A DNA stretch of 64,000 bases from CAVPCZ01 sp963779225 (GTDB lineage: Bacteria > Bacteroidota > Ignavibacteria > UBA10030 > UBA6906). Every line of letters begins with the position of its first letter. Position 1 is the first letter of the stretch. This document shows, piece after piece, positions 8,602 through 16,605 of this stretch. Below the pieces are notes generated by a model. That model saw only the letters and a list, made by a program, of their open reading frames with translations, was not told the DNA's origin and did not search any database. The DNA is taken from positions 496,001 through 560,000 of the forward strand of contig CAVZWW010000001.1 of assembly GCA_963779225.1 (NCBI GenBank), read 5' to 3'. A program made the translations under genes and the position numbers.

Positions 8602-8943
8602 ATGGCAACGATGATAACTGAAGAGTGCATCAACTGCGGCGCGTGCGAACCGGAGTGCCCCAATACCGCCATCTATGCAGGCGGTGTCCAGTACGAGCTG
8701 AACGGCCAGATGATTGATGCGCTCTCCAACGATTTCTACTATATCGTCCCTGAGAAGTGCACGGAATGCGTCGGACATTTCGACCAGGAACAGTGTGCGG
8801 CGGTGTGCCCGGTTGATTGCTGCGTTCCCGACCCGAATCGTACGGAAAGCGAAGATGTGCTCATGGCCCGCGCCAAAGCACTCCATCCGGGGAAGGATTT
8901 TCCGGAATTGAGCGCATCCACATCACGATTCCGCAAAGGCTGA
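8602..8943 (+). CDS. 2[4Fe-4S] ferredoxin
   Basis: A 113-residue low-potential ferredoxin. Cluster one is bound by Cys9, 12, 15 and 19 (CINCGACEPEC). Cluster two uses Cys53, 56, 65, 69 and 73, with the enlarged CX2CX8CX3C spacing typical of Alvin/YfhL-type and chlorobial ferredoxins. The C-terminal tail of about 40 residues is longer than in clostridial ferredoxins. It starts with ATG after a GGAGG ribosome binding site. It probably carries electrons for a ferredoxin-dependent oxidoreductase encoded elsewhere. The neighbours (Rieske protein, QueG) are also iron-sulfur proteins. Confidence 0.9.
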   Translation: MATMITEECINCGACEPECPNTAIYAGGVQYELNGQMIDALSNDFYYIVPEKCTECVGHFDQEQCAAVCPVDCCVPDPNRTESEDVLMARAKALHPGKDFPELSASTSRFRKG

Positions 8944-9054
8944 CGTTTTCCGGCGGTTCCAGAAGACCACGTGAAGGTCGGACTCCCCCCTGACGGCACC
9001 AGCCGCTGATGGGTGAGGCACCGGCCTTCGCTGTTTTTCATGAGGAAACGAGCG

Positions 9055-9897
9055 ATGACCATCGGTCCGTATGAAGTGCAGAGCGTCGAAACCGGGCGTT
9101 TCGGTCTGGATGGCGGGGCAATGTTCGGAGTGGTTCCACGAACACTGTGGGAGCGAACCAGCCCGCCTGACGAGCGGAACAGAATTACCATGGCCGCCCG
9201 TGCGCTTCTCCTGCGCGGCAACGGCCGGACAATCCTGGTGGATACCGGAAACGGCACGAAGTATTCTGACAAAGCCCGGTTGATCTACAAGTTCGACAAT
9301 AGCGCGTACACCCTGGCCGGTTCGCTCCTGAAACTCGGTGTGTCGCCAGAAGATGTCACCGACGTGATTCTGACCCACCTCCATTTTGACCACGCAGGCG
9401 GTGCCACGGACATGGTGGACGGGAATGTGAAACCGGCATTCCCGGGCGCACGGTACTACGTGCAACGCTCACACTGGGATGCTGCGCACCACACCACAGA
9501 ACGGGACAGAGCGAGCTTTTTTCCGGACGACTACCTGCCCCTGATGGAACACGGCCTTCTGGAATTTGTGGATGGCGAAGGGGAGATACTTCCGAATATC
9601 AACGTGCTTCTTTTCTACGGCCACACGACCGCGCTCCAATGTCCGTTGATTTCGGACGGCACAACGACGTTGCTGTATTGTGCGGACCTGATGCCGATGG
9701 CGGCCCACGTGCAACTGCCCTGGATTATGGGTTACGATCTGCGTCCGCTTGTTACGCTGGAAGAGAAACGTCGCATCCTCCGCCGTGCAACGGAAGAAAA
9801 GTGGGTGCTGTTTTTTGAACACGACCCCGCAATCGCGGCTGCGCGGGTGATGAGTAGCGAGAAGGGATATGCCGCCGGCGAGCGGATTGACCTCTGA
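9055..9897 (+). CDS. Metallo-beta-lactamase-fold hydrolase
   Basis: A 280-residue MBL-fold enzyme with the dinuclear metal motif THLHFDHAGG (HXHXDH) and later histidine ligands in YGHTTALQCPLI and FEHDPAIAA. The layout (VDTGNGTKY before the motif) resembles quinolone-responsive and N-acyl-homoserine-lactone lactonase relatives, but the substrate cannot be read from sequence. The start at 9055 is chosen over GTG 9013 and ATG 9040 because GAGG lies 9 bases before it. It has no signal peptide, so it is cytoplasmic. The Rieske gene follows 12 bp later. Confidence 0.83.
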   Translation: MTIGPYEVQSVETGRFGLDGGAMFGVVPRTLWERTSPPDERNRITMAARALLLRGNGRTILVDTGNGTKYSDKARLIYKFDNSAYTLAGSLLKLGVSPEDVTDVILTHLHFDHAGGATDMVDGNVKPAFPGARYYVQRSHWDAAHHTTERDRASFFPDDYLPLMEHGLLEFVDGEGEILPNINVLLFYGHTTALQCPLISDGTTTLLYCADLMPMAAHVQLPWIMGYDLRPLVTLEEKRRILRRATEEKWVLFFEHDPAIAAARVMSSEKGYAAGERIDL

Positions 9898-9909
9898 AAC
9901 GGGGCGGAT

Positions 9910-10236
9910 ATGAGCGAAAAGTGGATGGCGGTTGCGCGGGCGGAAGATCTCCGCGAAGGACGGGGGCTGCGCTGCAGGGTCGATGAGGACGAGGTGGCAC
10001 TCTGGCAGGTGGGCGGCCGGTACTTCGCCATCAGTGCGGTGTGCGTGCACCATCACGTCCCCACGCTCCATGAAGGGATTCGTGAAGGCCTGACGGTCTC
10101 CTGTCCGCTTCACGGATGGACCTATTCGCTGGAGACAGGCCGGGCGGTCCGGGGTGGCGGACGGGTACGGGCCTACCCGGTGAAAATCGAAAAAGGGGAA
10201 ATCTTTCTTGATGTGGAAGATGGCACCCGTGAGTGA
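9910..10236 (+). CDS. Rieske [2Fe-2S] protein (small ferredoxin subunit type)
   Basis: A 108-residue soluble Rieske domain with the cluster motif CVHHH, then 17 residues after the first histidine, then CPLHGW: two Cys and two His ligands. With no membrane anchor it resembles NirD/BphF-type ferredoxins that hand electrons to an oxygenase or reductase. No oxygenase is adjacent. It sits between the MBL-fold hydrolase and queG, whose start overlaps its end by about 26 bp, which suggests translational coupling. Confidence 0.9.
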   Translation: MSEKWMAVARAEDLREGRGLRCRVDEDEVALWQVGGRYFAISAVCVHHHVPTLHEGIREGLTVSCPLHGWTYSLETGRAVRGGGRVRAYPVKIEKGEIFLDVEDGTRE

Positions 10237-11191
10237 TGGTGAGAATATCGAACGCTCCGCCGGCGCCGGCGAAAAGATCAAACGTAAGGCTGCGGAACTG
10301 GGATTCTCCCGCACCGGGATTGCCCGGGCCGGAGGGCTTCATCCGGAAGGAGATCTTCTGAATGAGTGGCTGGACCGTGGTTATGCGGCCACCATGAATT
10401 GGATGGAGAAGCGTGCCCGAGAGCGAAAGGATGTGCGCACGCTGGTGGGTCAGGCCCGATCCGTGATTGTCGTTGCGATGAACTACTACACTCCGTTTCT
10501 CCATGGGACCGAAGGAACTCCGGCAAAGATTTCGCGCTATGCATGGGGAGAAGACTACCACGAGGTGATGGGAGAGCGGCTCAACCGGCTCTGGGAGTGG
10601 ATGCAGGAGGAGTTTTCCGGCGTCGAGGGGAGATGGTATGTCGATACCGGACCGGTGATGGAGAAGGCGTGGGCGCAGCGCGCAGGGATCGGATGGCTGG
10701 GGAAACACACCAATATCATCAGCCGGGAATGCGGTTCGTGGATGTTCCTCGGCGTGATCATCAGTTCGCTTGAACTCGAGCCCGACGTGCCGGCAGTCGA
10801 CCGGTGCGGAACCTGCACACGGTGTATTGACGCCTGCCCGACAGCGGCGATCGTGGAACCGTACGTTCTGAATGCGGGCCGGTGTATTGCCTACCTCACG
10901 ATCGAACACCGCGGCCCGATCGATCCCGAATTGTCCGGAGCGCTGGAAGGCTGGGTTTTCGGCTGCGATGTCTGCCAGGATGTCTGTCCGTGGAATCACA
11001 AGCGGGCTTCGGCATCTCTTCTTGATGCGTTTGAGCCATGGGAGGGATTTCTCCATCCGGATGTTGAGGAATGGGGGAAAATGACTTCGGAGGAATTCGC
11101 CGGGAGGTTTGAGGGCAGCCCGGTCTTGCGTGCAAAATATGCCGGTTTCACCCGCAATATGGCTCTGGCCGGACGGCGGAGAAAACCCTGA
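10211..11191 (+). CDS. queG: Epoxyqueuosine reductase QueG
   Basis: QueG performs the last step of queuosine synthesis, the cobalamin-dependent reduction of epoxyqueuosine in tRNA. The protein (about 326 residues) has the N-terminal domain with GIARAGGLHPE and NWMEKRARERKDVRTLV, the cobalamin-pocket region around AMNYYTPF, and two [4Fe-4S] motifs, CGTCTRCIDACP and CGCDVCQDVCPWN. The shorter QueG forms lack the C-terminal HEAT repeats, as here. The start is uncertain: ATG 10211 has GGGGAAA about 10 bases upstream, and ATG 10220 is possible. Both overlap the Rieske gene. Confidence 0.93.
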   Translation: MWKMAPVSDGENIERSAGAGEKIKRKAAELGFSRTGIARAGGLHPEGDLLNEWLDRGYAATMNWMEKRARERKDVRTLVGQARSVIVVAMNYYTPFLHGTEGTPAKISRYAWGEDYHEVMGERLNRLWEWMQEEFSGVEGRWYVDTGPVMEKAWAQRAGIGWLGKHTNIISRECGSWMFLGVIISSLELEPDVPAVDRCGTCTRCIDACPTAAIVEPYVLNAGRCIAYLTIEHRGPIDPELSGALEGWVFGCDVCQDVCPWNHKRASASLLDAFEPWEGFLHPDVEEWGKMTSEEFAGRFEGSPVLRAKYAGFTRNMALAGRRRKP

Positions 11192-11246
11192 CCCTTCAAT
11201 ATTCTTTTTGGCATCTCATCGAAAACGTCTGTCACAGGAGTAGAGC

Positions 11247-12191
11247 ATGAGCACCCATAAGAGCATGATCATCATCGGATCGGGTCCGGCGGGATTAACA
11301 GCGGCGCTGTATGCGGCGCGGGCGGGGCTGCATCCGGTGGTCTTTGAAGGCATACAGCCGGGCGGCCAGCTGACGATTACCACGGAGGTGGAGAATTATC
11401 CCGGGTTCCCCCAGGGAATTCAGGGGCCCGAACTCATGGAGCACTTCCGGGCTCAGGCGCACCGGTTTGGCGCACAATCGATTTTCAAGAATGTCTCCAG
11501 CGTGGATTTTTCCAGGAACCCTTTCCGGATCTGGAGCGATGACGAAGAATTTTCGGCGGACGCGGTCATCGTATCCACCGGAGCGTCGGCCAAACTGCTC
11601 GGACTCCCGAGCGAGAAAGAATACATGGGGTACGGCGTTTCGGCGTGCGCAACCTGTGACGGATTCTTTTTCAAAGGGCTCGAGGTGGTTGTTGTCGGAG
11701 GGGGCGATACGGCACTTGAGGAGGCGACGTTCCTGACGAAGTTCGCAACCCGGGTTACCGTGGTGCACCGCCGTGACGCATTACGCGCATCGAAGACAAT
11801 GCAGGAGAGAGCTTTTGCGAATCCGAAAATCGCCTTTGTCTGGGATTCAGCGATTGAAGAGATACTGGGGAAGAACGAAAACGGAAGGAAGAGCGTGACC
11901 GGTGTCCGGCTCAGGAATGTGAAATCGGGGGAGATGACGGAACTGAAGGCCGATGGCGTGTTCATGGGGATCGGTCATCAGCCGAACACCGGCCTGTTCA
12001 AGGGGCAGCTGGATATGGACGCCGTGGGGTATCTGGTGACGAAGGCCAGGAGCACCTACACGAATATTCCCGGGATCTTTGCAGCGGGTGATGTTGCGGA
12101 CAGTGTGTATCGTCAGGCGGTAACGGCTGCCGGTTCGGGATGTCAGGCGGCCATTGATGCCGAGCGCTGGTTGGAGAGCCGGCATGGTTGA
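11247..12191 (+). CDS. trxB: Thioredoxin reductase
   Basis: This 314-residue FAD/NADPH flavoprotein reduces thioredoxin. An N-terminal GSGPAGLTAALYAARA dinucleotide fold binds FAD. The redox-active pair Cys134/Cys137 lies in SACATCDG, followed by the NADPH fold (VVVGGGDTALEEA) and the C-terminal FAD motif GIFAAGDVAD. The length matches the low-molecular-weight bacterial enzyme. ATG follows CAGGAG with about 8-bp spacing. A strong rho-independent terminator lies about 50 bp after the stop, so trxB ends this transcription unit. Confidence 0.96.
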   Translation: MSTHKSMIIIGSGPAGLTAALYAARAGLHPVVFEGIQPGGQLTITTEVENYPGFPQGIQGPELMEHFRAQAHRFGAQSIFKNVSSVDFSRNPFRIWSDDEEFSADAVIVSTGASAKLLGLPSEKEYMGYGVSACATCDGFFFKGLEVVVVGGGDTALEEATFLTKFATRVTVVHRRDALRASKTMQERAFANPKIAFVWDSAIEEILGKNENGRKSVTGVRLRNVKSGEMTELKADGVFMGIGHQPNTGLFKGQLDMDAVGYLVTKARSTYTNIPGIFAAGDVADSVYRQAVTAAGSGCQAAIDAERWLESRHG

Positions 12192-12241
12192 GGGAAGTCT
12201 TTCAGGCTGAGGGAAGTTGTCTGATCGGTAGCTGCGTGATC

Positions 12242-12272
12242 GCCAGGAGAGCTGTTCTCCTGGCTTTTTTTT
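12242..12272 (+). terminator. Rho-independent terminator after trxB
   Basis: GCCAGGAGA (12242-12250) pairs perfectly with TCTCCTGGC (12256-12264) around a 5-base loop, followed by eight T residues. It closes the trxB unit and isolates the sigma-54 region that follows. Confidence 0.93.
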
Positions 12273-12359
12273 ACCCATCCGCTGGCAACGTATGGCACCG
12301 TGACACATGTGCTACAAGAGCCTCACATGCCTCTTCAGGCTACAAACTCGTGTACAAGA

Positions 12360-12376
12360 TGTCATATCGCATGACA
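12360..12376. promoter_or_regulatory. Palindrome upstream of the sigma-54 promoter, probable activator site 1
   Basis: TGTCAT-ATCGC-ATGACA is a perfect inverted repeat with 6-bp arms. Its centre is about 145 bp upstream of the -24 element, within the usual range for enhancer sites of NtrC-family activators. Confidence 0.5.
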
Positions 12377-12422
12377 CGGTGGCACAAACTGGTGACAGAA
12401 TGGCTACTCTCGTATGGCAACA

Positions 12423-12441
12423 TGTCATTCAAATGATGACA
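12423..12441. promoter_or_regulatory. Palindrome upstream of the sigma-54 promoter, probable activator site 2
   Basis: The same arms, TGTCAT and ATGACA, recur here with a 7-bp spacer. The centre is about 64 bp (roughly six helical turns) from the first palindrome and about 81 bp before the -24 element. Shared arms at both sites suggest one dimeric regulator. Confidence 0.5.
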
Positions 12442-12512
12442 AAGTGACTGGCATTTTGTCGAACTAACTCGATCAGTTATTTAAGATGTTGAAATATAAT
12501 AGGTTACAGAAA

Positions 12513-12527
12513 TGGCACAGGGATTGC
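12513..12527 (+). promoter_or_regulatory. Sigma-54 (RpoN) promoter, TGGCAC-N5-TTGC
   Basis: TGGCAC (12513-12518) and TTGC (12524-12527) match the -24/-12 consensus, with the invariant GG and GC ten bases apart. Transcription would begin near 12539, about 46 bases before the first Hsp20 start codon. The two palindromes upstream fit the need of RpoN promoters for an enhancer-binding ATPase. Confidence 0.8.
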
Positions 12528-12584
12528 CATACTACACGTCAGAAAACAAGAAACTTCAATCCAACAACAAGGAGGTTCGTCGCC

Positions 12585-13031
12585 ATGTTAGTCAGACTTC
12601 AGCGTTTCCCGTTACTTCGTCCCTCATGGGACAACACCATAGATTTCGAACGTGATGTCGATTCTCTCTTCGACACATTTCTGGGTGGAACGGTGGCGGG
12701 CCGGGTACGGCGCGCACCGGTTATGGACATGCGCGACTCCGCGAACGAAAGCGTGATTGCCATGGAGTTGCCGGGTGTTGCCAAGGAAGACATCAAGATC
12801 TCGATCGACAAAGGGATCCTGAGCATCAGCGGTGAGCGAAAAGATCCGGGGTTGCCGGAAGGGTCCCGTCCGCTCCGCAATGAAATCAGCTACGGCACAT
12901 TCGTCCGTACGCTGGAGCTCCCCCATCCGGTTCATGCGGAAGCGATTTCCGCCGAGCTGAACAACGGGATCCTCACGCTTGTCCTCCCGAAGGCGGAAGA
13001 GGCACGGCCGCGTGCGATCAGCATCAAGTGA
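12585..13031 (+). CDS. Small heat shock protein (Hsp20/alpha-crystallin), copy 1
   Basis: A 148-residue ATP-independent holdase. The N-terminal arm (about residues 1-40, with DVDSLFDTFLGG) precedes the alpha-crystallin domain (about 41-135), recognised by AMELPGVAKEDIKISIDKGILSISGERK and the closing GILTLVLPKAEE. A C-terminal basic tail follows. The start is set by AAGGAGGT just upstream. It is the first gene of a three-copy tandem array. The copies clearly differ from each other, so they may form mixed oligomers. Confidence 0.95.
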   Translation: MLVRLQRFPLLRPSWDNTIDFERDVDSLFDTFLGGTVAGRVRRAPVMDMRDSANESVIAMELPGVAKEDIKISIDKGILSISGERKDPGLPEGSRPLRNEISYGTFVRTLELPHPVHAEAISAELNNGILTLVLPKAEEARPRAISIK

Positions 13032-13049
13032 AGAAAGGAGAACTGCATC

Positions 13050-13439
13050 ATGAATACTCACCCAATGGAAACACGCAACGGACGGATCGATGCCCTTGCC
13101 GGGACAGCACCGGTGTACAGCCGCCTTCCGGTTGCGGATGTCTATGAGACTGCGGACGCCTACATGGTGATGCTGGATCTTCCCGGGGCCAGCAAAGAGA
13201 GGATTTCTCTCCTTCTTGAAGATGGCGAACTGCGGGTGAAAGCCGATTCTCGTGTGCCCGCCCCGGAGGAGGGCACGCCGATCTTCAGTGAATTGCCTTC
13301 GGGCGGGTACGCCCGCGTCTTTGCACTCGGTGAAGGGATAGACCTTGCAAATGTTGATGCGAAGTTTGAAAACGGGGTGCTGACGGTGAAGCTCTTCAAG
13401 AACGAAGAGCGCAAGCCGCGCGAGATTGCCATTCACTAA
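13050..13439 (+). CDS. Small heat shock protein (Hsp20), copy 2, divergent short form
   Basis: At 129 residues this is the shortest and most divergent of the three. The alpha-crystallin core is still visible (DVYETADAYMVMLDLPGASKERISLLLEDGELRVKA, given here in part; FENGVLTVKLFK at the end), but the N-terminal arm lacks the aromatic-rich motif seen in copies 1 and 3. The conserved GVL in the last strand is present. AAAGGAG precedes the ATG. It lies 18 bp after copy 1 and probably shares its sigma-54 message. The short arm may limit oligomer size (inference). Confidence 0.9.
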   Translation: MNTHPMETRNGRIDALAGTAPVYSRLPVADVYETADAYMVMLDLPGASKERISLLLEDGELRVKADSRVPAPEEGTPIFSELPSGGYARVFALGEGIDLANVDAKFENGVLTVKLFKNEERKPREIAIH

Positions 13440-13464
13440 CATCATATACAAGGAGGATACTCTC

Positions 13465-13932
13465 ATGTCACTCGTACGCAGAAACAGCGCAAACGATCTC
13501 ATGACGTTTCCCTCCGGCATACTTTCTATGCAGAGGGAAATCAACAGCCTGTTTGACAGTTTCTTCCGCGGGAGCGTGGAGGACTCCGGGCTGGTCACCA
13601 CGGCCTGGAACCCTGCCGTGGATATCACTGAACACGACTCGACCTTCGTCGTGAAGGTGGAACTCCCCGGCGTGTCCAGGGATGATGTCCGGATCACCAT
13701 CCAGGACAGCATGCTCACCATCCGTGGCGAAAAGAAACAGGAAAAGGAAACCAAAGGGGCGAACGTGCACCGCACCGAGCGCTCCTATGGTGCCTTCCAG
13801 CGCTCATTCAGCCTTCCGTCATCAGTGAAGGCGGATGCAATCGAGGCCAAATATTCCGACGGCGTCTTGACCATCAACCTCCCGAAGGCTGAGGAGGCGA
13901 AGCGGAAGGAAATTGAAGTGAAGGTGCGGTAA
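13465..13932 (+). CDS. Small heat shock protein (Hsp20), copy 3
   Basis: This is the most canonical copy, at 155 residues. It has an N-terminal arm with MQREINSLFDSFFRG, the alpha-crystallin domain with VKVELPGVSRDDVRITIQD and MLTIRGEKKQE, the conserved RSYGAFQRSFSLP segment, and the GVLTINLPKAEEAK signature near the end. AAGGAGG lies 8 bp before the ATG. It is 25 bp from copy 2 and about 115 bp from lon. Confidence 0.96.
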   Translation: MSLVRRNSANDLMTFPSGILSMQREINSLFDSFFRGSVEDSGLVTTAWNPAVDITEHDSTFVVKVELPGVSRDDVRITIQDSMLTIRGEKKQEKETKGANVHRTERSYGAFQRSFSLPSSVKADAIEAKYSDGVLTINLPKAEEAKRKEIEVKVR

Positions 13933-13959
13933 GAGACAACCGTAAAGCCAGAGGGGCGG

Positions 13960-14002
13960 GCGGAAGCCGGGCCGTTCGGGAAGACCGGACGGCCGCTTCC
14001 GC
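13960..14002 (+). other. Strong GC-rich hairpin between hsp20 copy 3 and lon
   Basis: GCGGAAGC pairs with GCTTCCGC, and an inner GGCCGT pairs with ACGGCC with a two-base CG bulge between the stems. No T-run follows, so it is not a standard terminator. It could stabilise the hsp20 message or separate hsp20 and lon expression. Confidence 0.5.
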
Positions 14003-14046
14003 CGCCGTGTATTGTGAACAGGACCACTGAAGAGAAGGATGGAGCG

Positions 14047-16458
14047 ATGAGACCGAAGAAGAGAGACGAACGTTCGATGCCGACTGCAGTGCCGCGGGTC
14101 TTGCCCGTGCTGCCGCTGCGCCATTCCGTATTCTTCCCCCAGCAGGCTACGCCTCTCTCCGTCGGCCGGGAAGGAAGTGTCAGGGCGGTCGAAGAAGCCC
14201 TGCGCGGGGAGGGATTGATCATTGTTGTGGCGCAGACCGACGGTGCCGTTGATGAACCGACGGAGAAGGATCTCCACTGGACCGGTACGGTGGCAAGAGT
14301 GCTGAAGGTGTTTACGCTCGCGGACGGTACCCGGAGCGTGTTGACGGAGGGAATGGGGCGGGGGCGTCTGCTTTCCATCCTCCAGAGCGAGCCGTTCCTG
14401 CGCGCTGTGGTACAGGATGTGCCGGAAGAACCCGCTACAGGGGTCGAGGCGGAAGCTATTGCGACCAGTCTGAAGGGTCTCTTCAAGCGGGCTGCCGAAC
14501 TGTCGCCGAATCTCACCGGGGAACAGGTCTCTATGATCCTGACCGTTGAAGAGCCGGCGGCCATAGCCGACATGATCACGTCCATGCTTCCCGTCGGTCC
14601 CGATGAGAAGCAGCAGATTCTGGAAGCATTCAATGTGGACGACAGGTTGCAGAAGGTGATGCTGATGCTCACCAAGCTGGTACAACGTCTCGAACTGGGG
14701 AGCAAAATACAGTCGGAAGTGCAGGATGGCATCACGAAATCCCAGCGCGAATATGTGCTGCGCGAACAGCTGAAGGCGATCCGGAAGGAACTGGGCGAGG
14801 ATGAGGGGAATGTGGAGCAGAGCGAACTGCGGAAGAAGATCGATGAGGCGGGGTTGCCGGAAGAAGCGCGCAAAGCCGCCGAGCGGGAATACAAGCGCCT
14901 CTCCCAGATGAACCAGGCATCGGCGGAATACATGGTGAGCCGCACCTATCTCGACTGGATCCTGGATCTTCCCTGGCAGAAAAGCACGCCCGATGTGCTG
15001 GACATACCGAGGGCGCGGCAGGTGCTGGAAAACGATCACTACGGACTCGACAAGGTAAAGAACCGCATTCTGGAATACCTGGCGGTCCGCAAACTCAAAA
15101 GCGACATGCGCGGGCCGATCCTGGTGTTTGTGGGCCCTCCCGGTGTGGGAAAAACTTCCCTGGGCCGTTCCATTGCAAACGCACTGGGTCGCAACTTTGT
15201 GCGCATCTCGCTCGGAGGTGTGCACGATGAAGCGGAAATCCGCGGACACCGGCGCACCTACATCGGCGCGCTGCCGGGACGTATCATCCAGGGTTTGCGC
15301 AAAGCCGGTTCGAACAATCCGGTGTTCATGCTGGATGAGATCGACAAGGTGGGGCAGGATTTTCGTGGCGATCCCGCTTCCGCACTTCTGGAGGTGCTGG
15401 ATCCCGAACAGAATTCCACATTCAGCGATCACTACCTTGAAATCCCCTTTGATCTGTCGAAGGTGATGTTCATTGCCACGGCAAACATGATTGAACCGGT
15501 GCCTGCAGCGTTGCGGGACAGAATGGAGATCATCGAAATCCCCAGCTACGTGGAGGAGGAGAAGGTTCACATTGCGCGGGTGTTTCTCATGCCGAAGCAG
15601 CTGCGCGAGCACGGACTCTCGCCCGCACAGTTGGATGTGGAGGACGGCGCCCTGCGCACGATGATCGCAGGCTATACGCGGGAAGCGGGGGTTCGAAACC
15701 TTGAGCGGAAAATCGCCACGATTGCGCGGGGGGCCGCTCGGGATATCGCCGAAGGGAAGACGGAGAAGGCCGTGGTTGCGCAGGATTCTCTCAGCAAGTA
15801 CCTCGGACATCAGAGGTTTTTTCCGGATGTTGCGGAGCGGATCAACCGGCCGGGCATAGCCCTGGGCCTTGCCTGGACGCCTGTCGGAGGTGATATCCTC
15901 TTCATCGAAGCCACGCGCATGAAGGGGAAAGGCGGATTGGTCCTTACCGGTCAGCTGGGTGATGTCATGAAGGAGTCCGTGCAGGCGGCGGTGAGCTTCA
16001 TCGCCGCAAATGCCAGGGCGCTCGGGGTGCCTGTGGACTTCCGCTCGAAGATGGATATCCATGTGCACGTTCCTGCCGGCGCTGTTCCCAAGGATGGGCC
16101 GTCCGCGGGTGTCACCATGCTCACGGCGTTGACATCCCTGCTGACGGGCCGCATTGTTCGTAACGATCTGGCCATGACGGGAGAAATCACGCTGCGCGGC
16201 GCTGTACTTCCCGTCGGAGGGATAAAAGAGAAGGTGCTCGCGGCCTTGCGTGCAGGCGTGACCTCAATCATCCTTCCCGAGCGCAACCGCCTGGACCTGG
16301 AAGACATCCCGGAATCCTCGCTGGCGGGGGCAAAACCGGTGCAATTCCAATTCGTAAAGGAAATGAGTCAGGTGATCGAACTTGCGCTGCTCAGCAGGGA
16401 GGAATCCAGGGCACAGGCGCATGCCGGTCTGGATCTTGAACAGGTTGCTCTTAACTGA
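14047..16458 (+). CDS. lon: ATP-dependent protease Lon
   Basis: This 803-residue cytoplasmic AAA+ protease degrades misfolded and regulatory proteins. It has an N-terminal substrate-binding LON domain (LPVLPLRHSVFFP), a coiled middle region (EYVLREQLKAIRKELGE), the AAA+ module with Walker A GPPGVGKTS (about residue 362) and Walker B VFMLDEIDK, and the C-terminal Ser-Lys protease with Ser686 in PKDGPSAGVTM and Lys727 in LPVGGIKEKVL. ATG 14047 is preferred to GTG 14014 because AAGGAT precedes it. Its position behind three Hsp20 genes groups holdases with a protease that can clear the clients they release. Confidence 0.97.
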   Translation: MRPKKRDERSMPTAVPRVLPVLPLRHSVFFPQQATPLSVGREGSVRAVEEALRGEGLIIVVAQTDGAVDEPTEKDLHWTGTVARVLKVFTLADGTRSVLTEGMGRGRLLSILQSEPFLRAVVQDVPEEPATGVEAEAIATSLKGLFKRAAELSPNLTGEQVSMILTVEEPAAIADMITSMLPVGPDEKQQILEAFNVDDRLQKVMLMLTKLVQRLELGSKIQSEVQDGITKSQREYVLREQLKAIRKELGEDEGNVEQSELRKKIDEAGLPEEARKAAEREYKRLSQMNQASAEYMVSRTYLDWILDLPWQKSTPDVLDIPRARQVLENDHYGLDKVKNRILEYLAVRKLKSDMRGPILVFVGPPGVGKTSLGRSIANALGRNFVRISLGGVHDEAEIRGHRRTYIGALPGRIIQGLRKAGSNNPVFMLDEIDKVGQDFRGDPASALLEVLDPEQNSTFSDHYLEIPFDLSKVMFIATANMIEPVPAALRDRMEIIEIPSYVEEEKVHIARVFLMPKQLREHGLSPAQLDVEDGALRTMIAGYTREAGVRNLERKIATIARGAARDIAEGKTEKAVVAQDSLSKYLGHQRFFPDVAERINRPGIALGLAWTPVGGDILFIEATRMKGKGGLVLTGQLGDVMKESVQAAVSFIAANARALGVPVDFRSKMDIHVHVPAGAVPKDGPSAGVTMLTALTSLLTGRIVRNDLAMTGEITLRGAVLPVGGIKEKVLAALRAGVTSIILPERNRLDLEDIPESSLAGAKPVQFQFVKEMSQVIELALLSREESRAQAHAGLDLEQVALN

Positions 16459-16531
16459 GCCTTCGGCGCCCGCTCTTTGGGGCGGCACGGCCCGGCAGAG
16501 AGGATTTCCGAACCCGGGCCGTCCCTTCCGG

Positions 16532-16560
16532 TTGACTTTCGTATTTGATTTTCATATAAT
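16532..16560 (+). promoter_or_regulatory. Sigma-70-type promoter of sppA, TTGACT-17-TATAAT
   Basis: TTGACT (16532-16537), 17-bp spacer, TATAAT (16555-16560): eleven of twelve consensus bases. It lies 46 bp before the sppA start codon in an AT-rich pocket. Confidence 0.8.
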
Positions 16561-16605
16561 TATACGATAAATCAACAACTTACAGCCTTCTTCGGACACG
16601 CCTTC

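Noticed and set aside
12188..12436. 82-codon open frame after trxB
   Set aside because: It runs through the trxB terminator and both palindromes, has no ribosome binding site and no recognisable motif.
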